From Enterobacter hormaechei ATCC 49162 (GTDB taxonomy: Bacteria > Pseudomonadota > Gammaproteobacteria > Enterobacterales > Enterobacteriaceae): a stretch of 9,435 nt of DNA. Below the pieces are notes generated by a model. It saw nothing but the letters and a program-made list of their open reading frames with translations. It ran no database searches and had not been told where the DNA came from. The stretch lies in assembly GCF_001875655.1 (NCBI RefSeq), contig NZ_MKEQ01000004.1, positions 1 to 9,435 of the forward strand, written 5' to 3'. The position numbers and the translations under genes were made by a program. Position 1 is the stretch's first letter; each line of letters begins with the position of its first letter. Positions 6,099-9,435 of the stretch are shown piece by piece.

Positions 6099-6443
6099 AT
6101 GAACATTTCATGGCAAGCAGAGATAGCGATTTACCGTCTGGGTTCGAAGAACGTCTACGGTGAAGCGCAATTGCAGTTCGTCAGGAAGACGAACGTCGGC
6201 GTCGTTAAGTTTGAGCAAAGTAACGAGAAGTCATCGGTACGTGCGGACAGCTCCGGCAGTCGCGGTAAAGCGAATCTGGAATTGTTCGATGCTGTTCTGG
6301 TGATCCCACTTGAGGCCGCAGTGCAGCTTGATGACGTTCTCATTCTGGAGGGGCAAAAGCTGAAGGTATCCAGCGTGCATCGTCGCTGGGGACTGCGTGG
6401 GCGCCCTGGGCATCTGGAAGTAGGGGCAAACATATGGGTCTGA
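6099..6443 (+). CDS. Head-closure / head-tail stopper-like protein
   Basis: A 114-residue, beta-rich protein (ISWQAEIAIYRLG, then an AVLVIPLEAAVQLDDVLILE stretch and GQKLKVSSVHRRWGLRGRPG). The D-x-L-x-x-x-G-x-x-[LY]-x-V-x-x-V-x-R run followed by a GR-x-x-H-x-E-V end resembles the small beta-barrel head-closure (stopper) proteins that seal DNA in the head after packaging. Order agrees: connector, stopper, gp10-like, terminator, tube. ATG 6099 is preceded by AGGGAG (6088-6093) at normal spacing, which fixes the start. It overlaps the next gene by 10 bases. Function is inferred from fold pattern and order. Confidence 0.65.
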   Translation: MNISWQAEIAIYRLGSKNVYGEAQLQFVRKTNVGVVKFEQSNEKSSVRADSSGSRGKANLELFDAVLVIPLEAAVQLDDVLILEGQKLKVSSVHRRWGLRGRPGHLEVGANIWV

Positions 6444-6907
6444 AGTACGACGCACATCAGTTTAAGCGTGCTGGCGACAGGCTCAATAACAGCCAGAAAG
6501 CCTTTAAGCGTTATCTCATCCGTGACATGGAGAAGCTGGCGCGTCTGGTTGAGCGTCTGGCGCGGGCAATGGCCCCGCTGGAGACCGGCTCACTCGAAAG
6601 CGCGATCTTCGCGAGAGTGGTCAAAGAAGGCTATACCGGGCTGCGTATTGAGTTATCGGTATCTGGAGCCAAACCACGCGAAGGGCATCAGGGCGTTGAG
6701 GTTGGCGATTATGCGGAGTACATGGAGTTGGGCAAGTATCGTCTAGGCTATCTCTCCCGCATGAAGAGCGTCACCAACCCGCCAGTCGCTGGTGTGAAGC
6801 CACGAGTTGGGCCTTTGTTCCTTGAGAGAGCCGTGCAGATCAGTGAGAAGCAGTTCACTCAGACGATAGCAGAAGCGGCAAGGAAAGCAGGTTTTACGAG
6901 AGGTTGA
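6434..6907 (+). CDS. HK97 gp10-like tail-completion/connector protein
   Basis: A 157-residue protein with the hallmarks of the HK97 gp10 family: a long N-terminal helix (residues about 7-46, KRYLIRDMEKLARLVERLAR), the AP-x-ETG turn (MAPLETGSLESAI, 46-58), the YAEYMELG motif (93-100) and a closing GPLFLERA helix (126-133). Members act at the head-tail junction or in tail completion. It starts inside the preceding gene (10-base overlap) and its stop is followed two bases later by the next start, so translation is probably coupled. Confidence 0.8.
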   Translation: MGLKYDAHQFKRAGDRLNNSQKAFKRYLIRDMEKLARLVERLARAMAPLETGSLESAIFARVVKEGYTGLRIELSVSGAKPREGHQGVEVGDYAEYMELGKYRLGYLSRMKSVTNPPVAGVKPRVGPLFLERAVQISEKQFTQTIAEAARKAGFTRG

Positions 6908-6908
6908 T

Positions 6909-7292
6909 GTGTTTATTGAAGCATTTGCGAGCCTGATGCAGAAGGCGAAGATCGGTACAGTCGGCACTGACATTTTCTGTCACTACATGCCAGCCAATGT
7001 GAAGTCCGGTGTTCTGTTGGTTACTCCCAATACGGGGATCACCATTGACCATGAGTTAAAAGGCTTCTATCACGACTCTTTCACCGTCATCGTGCGTAAT
7101 GCGACGATCACAAAGGCGGTGGCGAAAGCCAATAAGATCATGGACATGTTCCCGGTCGAAGAAACCGTGTCGGAGGGCGTTTACTTCCGGTTGGTTCGGC
7201 CAATGTCGATGCCGATTACTTATCCCAAAAACGAAGGTTCGTTGATTGAAGCGGGTATCCCGATTGAATTTGCGGGCTATTTGTTGAATTAA
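6909..7292 (+). CDS. Tail terminator-like protein (GTG start)
   Basis: A 127-residue protein in the place of the tail terminator, which caps the finished tube and sets the head-facing end of the tail. An N-terminal helix (FIEAFASLMQKAK) and alternating strands (SGVLLVTPN, HDSFTVIVRN, VYFRLVRPM, GIPIEFAGYLL) with a central helix (ITKAVAKANKIMDMF) match the small alpha/beta fold of gpU-type terminators. The start is GTG 6909: GAGAGG (6898-6903) is correctly spaced, and the ATG two bases earlier is in another frame. Function is inferred from order and secondary-structure pattern; a minor tail protein is the alternative. Confidence 0.6.
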   Translation: MFIEAFASLMQKAKIGTVGTDIFCHYMPANVKSGVLLVTPNTGITIDHELKGFYHDSFTVIVRNATITKAVAKANKIMDMFPVEETVSEGVYFRLVRPMSMPITYPKNEGSLIEAGIPIEFAGYLLN

Positions 7293-7313
7293 TAAAATAA
7301 GTAAGTATATACT
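7284..7313 (+). promoter_or_regulatory. Possible promoter before the major tail gene
   Basis: TTGAAT (7284-7289) and TATACT (7308-7313), spacer 18, lie in a short AT-rich gap upstream of the major tail protein gene. The -10 is a five-of-six match; the -35 is weaker (TTGA matches). The palindrome 4 arms overlap the -10. A separate promoter here would make sense for a protein needed in many copies. Confidence 0.4.
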
Positions 7314-7316
7314 TAC
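7301..7316. promoter_or_regulatory. Palindrome 4, putative operator before the major tail gene
   Basis: GTAAGTATATACTTAC is a perfect 16-base palindrome. It has the same GTAAG/CTTAC half sites as palindromes 1 and 5, but with six bases (TATATA) between them instead of two or three. TAAGTAAG extends the left side. Spacing differs from the other copies, so it may be a variant site, or two overlapping sites in which half of each palindrome is degenerate. Confidence 0.55.
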
Positions 7317-7366
7317 CATTGGCACCATGAAGGTGCTGATTTAACGGAAAAAGGAGTTTTCCAACA

Positions 7367-8113
7367 ATGTCCAATACCCATGTAAAAAACATCAAACTTG
7401 GCGCCTGCAAAGTGTCGTTTGGTGGCGTTGATCTGGGTTACACCAAAGGCGGTGTTCAGGTTGAAGTTGCGACCGAAACTCTGAAAGTCACCGTAGACCA
7501 GCTGGGGCAGACCACCATCTCCGAGCTGGTGCAGGGTCGTAACATCACTATCACTGCGCCGCTGGCCGAGTCTGTGTTGCAGAATATGGTCGATCTGATG
7601 CCGGGATCTACCCTGAGCGAAGAAGATAACGCTGTGACCATCACCTCCGCACAGGGCGTCAACCTGATCGACGTAGCCAAAGAGCTGGTTCTGACCCCGC
7701 AGGATACCACCGACTACGTTCTGACCATCCCGAAAGCTGCGACCGCAGGTAACTTCACCATGACCTACCAGTCTGATGATGTTCGTGTGTTCTCCGTTCA
7801 GTTCACCGCTTACCCGGATGACGACGGCGTGCTGGGGAAAATGAGCGGCCCAAAGCCGGTTAAAACCGTCTCTATCTCTCCGGAATCTCCGGAAGTTAAA
7901 GCCGGTGAGACCGTGCAGCTGACTGCCCAGATCACCCCTGCAGATGCCGGCGATAAAACCGGTGTGTGGGAATCCGACAATCAGGAGAAAGCAACCGTTG
8001 ACCAGACTGGTCTGGTTCGCGGAGTAGCTGAAGGTTCGGCAAATATCTCCTTTACCAGCAATAGCGGCGGCAAGAAAGCGACCAAAGCAGTAACGGTTAA
8101 TTCTGCCGAATAA
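7367..8113 (+). CDS. Major tail (tube) protein with C-terminal BIG2 domain
   Basis: A 248-residue protein predicted to stack as the tail tube. Residues 1-158 form a beta-rich tube domain (VSFGGVDLGYTKGGVQVEVA, then a TVDQLGQTTISELVQGR loop). Residues about 165-245 form one BIG2 domain (KTVSISPESPEVKAGETVQL, then the WESDNQEKATVD strand and TGLVRGVAEGSANI). Ig-like domains at the tube protein C-terminus are known in lambda gpV and relatives, where they decorate the tube exterior. AAGGAG (7351-7356) precedes ATG at good spacing. Like the coat gene, it uses strongly biased codons and is followed by a terminator, in line with high expression. Its Ig domain resembles those of the 3768-4691 product (shared KATVDQ-G-V-GVA pattern). 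Confidence 0.88.
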   Translation: MSNTHVKNIKLGACKVSFGGVDLGYTKGGVQVEVATETLKVTVDQLGQTTISELVQGRNITITAPLAESVLQNMVDLMPGSTLSEEDNAVTITSAQGVNLIDVAKELVLTPQDTTDYVLTIPKAATAGNFTMTYQSDDVRVFSVQFTAYPDDDGVLGKMSGPKPVKTVSISPESPEVKAGETVQLTAQITPADAGDKTGVWESDNQEKATVDQTGLVRGVAEGSANISFTSNSGGKKATKAVTVNSAE

Positions 8114-8130
8114 TCGCGACGTAACTAAGC

Positions 8131-8155
8131 AGAGGCTCAGGAAGAGCCTCTCTTT
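8131..8155 (+). terminator. Intrinsic terminator after the major tail gene
   Basis: AGAGGCTC (8131-8138) pairs perfectly with GAGCCTCT (8144-8151) over an AGGAA loop and is followed by CTTTT. It lies 17 bases after the major tail stop. The short U tract suggests partial termination, which would lower chaperone and tape measure expression relative to the tube protein. The T run merges with the AAAAGGA Shine-Dalgarno of the next gene. Confidence 0.8.
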
Positions 8156-8172
8156 TAAAAGGACTTTAACCA

Positions 8173-8490
8173 ATGACCAAATTACTCGATCTCGACTCCA
8201 TTCTGCCTCCGAAGAAAAGCATCAAGTTCGGCGGTCAGGAATACCCCATCGTTGAAATGACTGTTGGCCTGTTCGTCTCCATCAAGCAGATGGAAGGCAA
8301 AGACCTTCAGAACATGTCGCCTGTTGAGCAGGTAACTGCTTACGCCGACCTGGTTCGCAAGGTCATCCCATCCGTGCCGGACGCTGTACTGGAAAAACTG
8401 ACTGTTCCGCAGCTCCAGCAGATCTTCACCTTCGCTATGGAAGTGATTGATGAAGAGAACGAAAAAGCGGCTGGTGAAGGGGCAAAGTAA
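8173..8490 (+). CDS. Tail assembly chaperone, short form (gpG-like)
   Basis: A 105-residue protein (start MTKLLDLDSILPPKK; IKFGGQEYPIVEMTVGLF beta segment at 17-34; helical remainder ending in an acidic EVIDEENEKAAGEGAK tail). Position between the major tail gene and the tape measure gene is the classic slot for the chaperone pair that coats the tape measure protein before the tube forms. AAGGA (8159-8163) precedes the ATG. The ORF ends TAA 8488-8490, just after GGCAAAG, and the -1 frame continues as the longer partner (see next entries). Family assignment is by context and general pattern. Confidence 0.8.
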   Translation: MTKLLDLDSILPPKKSIKFGGQEYPIVEMTVGLFVSIKQMEGKDLQNMSPVEQVTAYADLVRKVIPSVPDAVLEKLTVPQLQQIFTFAMEVIDEENEKAAGEGAK

Positions 8491-8840
8491 TTTCCCGCGA
8501 TGAATCCGGGGTAAAGACCGTATCGATAGATCTCGGATTCTATTTCAGCCGTGTAGTTGCTCACTACGCCGTGTCGCCATTAGAGCTGCTGGGCGTCCCT
8601 CTAACGATGTTCTGGATGCTCAGTCGCAACATCGACCGTCTGCGCGCGGAAGAGGATGTCCGCAACCTGCAAGTCGCTCGCGCTGCCCAGGCAGATGGCG
8701 AGGGCGTGAAGGCGTTCATGGAGGGTTTGCAACTCAGGATTGGAAGACCAGTCGTAACCGATAAAGTCTACGATCCACGCAAGGATAAGGCAGACCCTGA
8801 CGCCAAAGAGCAACTGATGCAAATTTTTGGCAGAGGATGA
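8478..8840 (+). CDS. Tail assembly chaperone, frameshift extension (gpT-like part of gpGT)
   Basis: This is the -1 frame overlapping the end of the short chaperone, open from the stop at 8475-8477 to TGA 8838-8840. It encodes VISRDESGVKTVSIDLGFYF, then AHYAVSPLELLGVPLTMFWM and a charged helix rich in Arg/Glu (RNIDRLRAEEDVRNL). The AHY-x-x-SP-x-EL-x-x-x-P pattern is typical of the second part of tail chaperones. No good ATG with a Shine-Dalgarno opens this frame; the first plausible start, GTG 8571, would cut off a protein-like N-terminal 30 residues. Expression as a fusion by -1 frameshifting near 8485, giving about 222 residues, is therefore the favoured reading, as in lambda gpG-gpGT. Confidence 0.75.
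   Translation, partial: RGKVISRDESGVKTVSIDLGFYFSRVVAHYAVSPLELLGVPLTMFWMLSRNIDRLRAEEDVRNLQVARAAQADGEGVKAFMEGLQLRIGRPVVTDKVYDPRKDKADPDAKEQLMQIFGRG
8481..8511 (+). promoter_or_regulatory. Putative -1 ribosomal frameshift site and hairpin
   Basis: In the zero frame, G GCA AAG precedes the UAA stop. The A-site codon AAG can re-pair on AAA after a -1 slip, as at lambda's G GGA AAG, but the P-site GCA to GGC shift is a poor match, so the site is atypical. A 4-bp stem CCCG (8494-8497) / CGGG (8507-8510), extendable by a T-G pair (8493/8511), begins about 6 bases downstream, the usual distance for a stimulatory structure. The overlap of the two frames is only 8478-8490, which confines the shift. Confidence 0.5.
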
Positions 8841-8847
8841 CAAGGGA

Positions 8848-9435
8848 ATGTCACAAAACGTAGAGTTTATCCTGTCGCTGGAAGACAAGCAGTTTACAGC
8901 GTCAATCGACCGGGCGGGTAAGCTACTTACCAGATTCGGGGAGCAGGCCACAAAGCCCGCTCAGAAAATTAACAATCTGGAACGCTCGTTGGGTTCGGTC
9001 TCCCGCATCATCGGCGTTCTGGAGTCCAAGCTCGATGCCACGGCAGACAAACTACAGGATGTAGCTGCCGGCTTCGAGCTTGTGTCTGATGTTTCGCGCA
9101 AGACGCGAGGCAACATTACCAGCCTCAACTCAGGTCTCAAAACCCTGATTGAGCGCGTCGACACAACCACCTCATCCGTTAATAAACTCACCACATCGCT
9201 GCGCAAGGTTCAGTCTGAACTCAACGAGTTTTCCGATTGGGCAACGTTCGCTGGCAAGAGCGCCAGCCGCTTCGGTACGGAGGTAAAAGAAGCCTCTTCC
9301 TCCGTGAGTGGCATGAATACGCGCCTTAACACCACGACGAAGCGTCTCAGTAATTGGGGTGTCACAGCGAGCCAGGCTGCCGAGGGGCTGAAGAAAGTCC
9401 GCGATCAGATGGATGCCGTGATTGGCCGCCAGCAA
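8848..9435 (+). CDS. Tape measure protein, N-terminal part (runs off the window)
   Basis: An open frame from ATG 8848 to the window edge, 196 codons without a stop. It begins MSQNVEFILSLEDKQFTASI and continues with long amphipathic helices rich in Ser, Thr, Leu, Lys and Asn (LERSLGSVSRIIGVLESKLD, then NSGLKTLIERVDTTTSSVNK), matching the N-terminal part of tape measure proteins, which set tail length and are ejected with the DNA. Position after the chaperone pair is diagnostic. AGAGGA (8832-8837) is the better-spaced Shine-Dalgarno; AAGGGA directly abuts the ATG. Palindrome 5 lies within codons 24-28 (GKLLT). Confidence 0.88.
   Translation, partial: MSQNVEFILSLEDKQFTASIDRAGKLLTRFGEQATKPAQKINNLERSLGSVSRIIGVLESKLDATADKLQDVAAGFELVSDVSRKTRGNITSLNSGLKTLIERVDTTTSSVNKLTTSLRKVQSELNEFSDWATFAGKSASRFGTEVKEASSSVSGMNTRLNTTTKRLSNWGVTASQAAEGLKKVRDQMDAVIGRQQ
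8917..8931. promoter_or_regulatory. Palindrome 5, motif copy inside the tape measure gene
   Basis: GGTAAGCTACTTACC has perfect 6-base arms around CTA, a three-base centre where copies 1-3 have two. It is fully within coding sequence. TTTACA (8893-8898) upstream resembles a -35, but no matching -10 follows. Being intragenic it could act as a roadblock site, or be a chance occurrence. Confidence 0.4.

Noticed and set aside
7327..7344. Five-codon reading frame ATG AAG GTG CTG ATT TAA before the major tail gene
   Set aside because: It has no Shine-Dalgarno and no attenuator-like structure beyond a weak GCACC/GGTGC stem, so leader-peptide control is not supported.
7313..8173. Long antisense open frame (286 codons) opposite the major tail gene
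   Set aside because: Same codon-bias shadow. It would cross the terminator, the promoter gap and the Shine-Dalgarno of the tail gene.
8331..8344. GGTAACTGCTTACG, a possible sixth palindrome copy
   Set aside because: It has mismatches in the arms, is intragenic, and has no adjacent promoter-like element. One such near match in 9 kb is expected by chance.
1..9435. tRNA genes, CRISPR arrays, insertion sequences, attachment sites
   Set aside because: I saw no cloverleaf-like sequence, regular spacer-repeat array, transposase or long terminal inverted repeat on reading both strands.

Overview
This window is the structural (head and tail morphogenesis) region of a tailed phage with a siphovirus-like gene order. 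All convincing genes are on the + strand. The Shine-Dalgarno sequences (AAGGAG, AGGGAA, AGGAG) and the E. coli-like codon use point to a gammaproteobacterial, probably enterobacterial, host. No integrase, repressor or host gene is visible, so the sequence alone does not say whether this is a free phage or a prophage. I cannot place it to genus.

Layout: 1-262 is the 3' end of the terminase large subunit, interrupted by an apparent one-base frameshift. 299-1879 is the portal. A possible small out-of-frame ORF at 1794-1898 is followed by a scaffold-like protein (1895-2791) and the major capsid protein (2818-3693), which ends at a strong intrinsic terminator. Next comes a protein with three bacterial Ig-like (BIG2) domains, a candidate capsid decoration protein (3768-4691). 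The head-tail connector genes follow: an HeH/LEM-type domain protein (4735-5169), a connector split over two ORFs (5169-5729 and 5744-6001), a head-closure-like protein (6099-6443), an HK97 gp10-like protein (6434-6907) and a tail-terminator-like protein (6909-7292). The tail module has the major tail protein with a C-terminal BIG2 domain (7367-8113), a terminator, tail assembly chaperones in two frames probably joined by -1 frameshifting (8173-8490 and 8478-8840), and the start of the tape measure protein (8848 to the window edge).

The genes would work in order. Terminase packages DNA through the portal into a prohead built from scaffold and coat protein. The connector proteins close the head. 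Tape measure, chaperones and tube protein build the tail, which is capped by the terminator protein and joined to the head.

The least ordinary feature is a family of about five dispersed palindromes with core GTAAG-(short spacer)-CTTAC. They lie just before the portal gene, at the portal end, after the coat gene, before the major tail gene and inside the tape measure gene. One fills the 17-bp spacer of a good sigma70-type promoter (TTGAAA-17-TATGAT) and another overlaps a plausible -10 box. This looks like a set of operators or regulated promoters spread through a structural operon. Two apparent single-base deletions (terminase and connector) need checking against raw reads before they are treated as biology.
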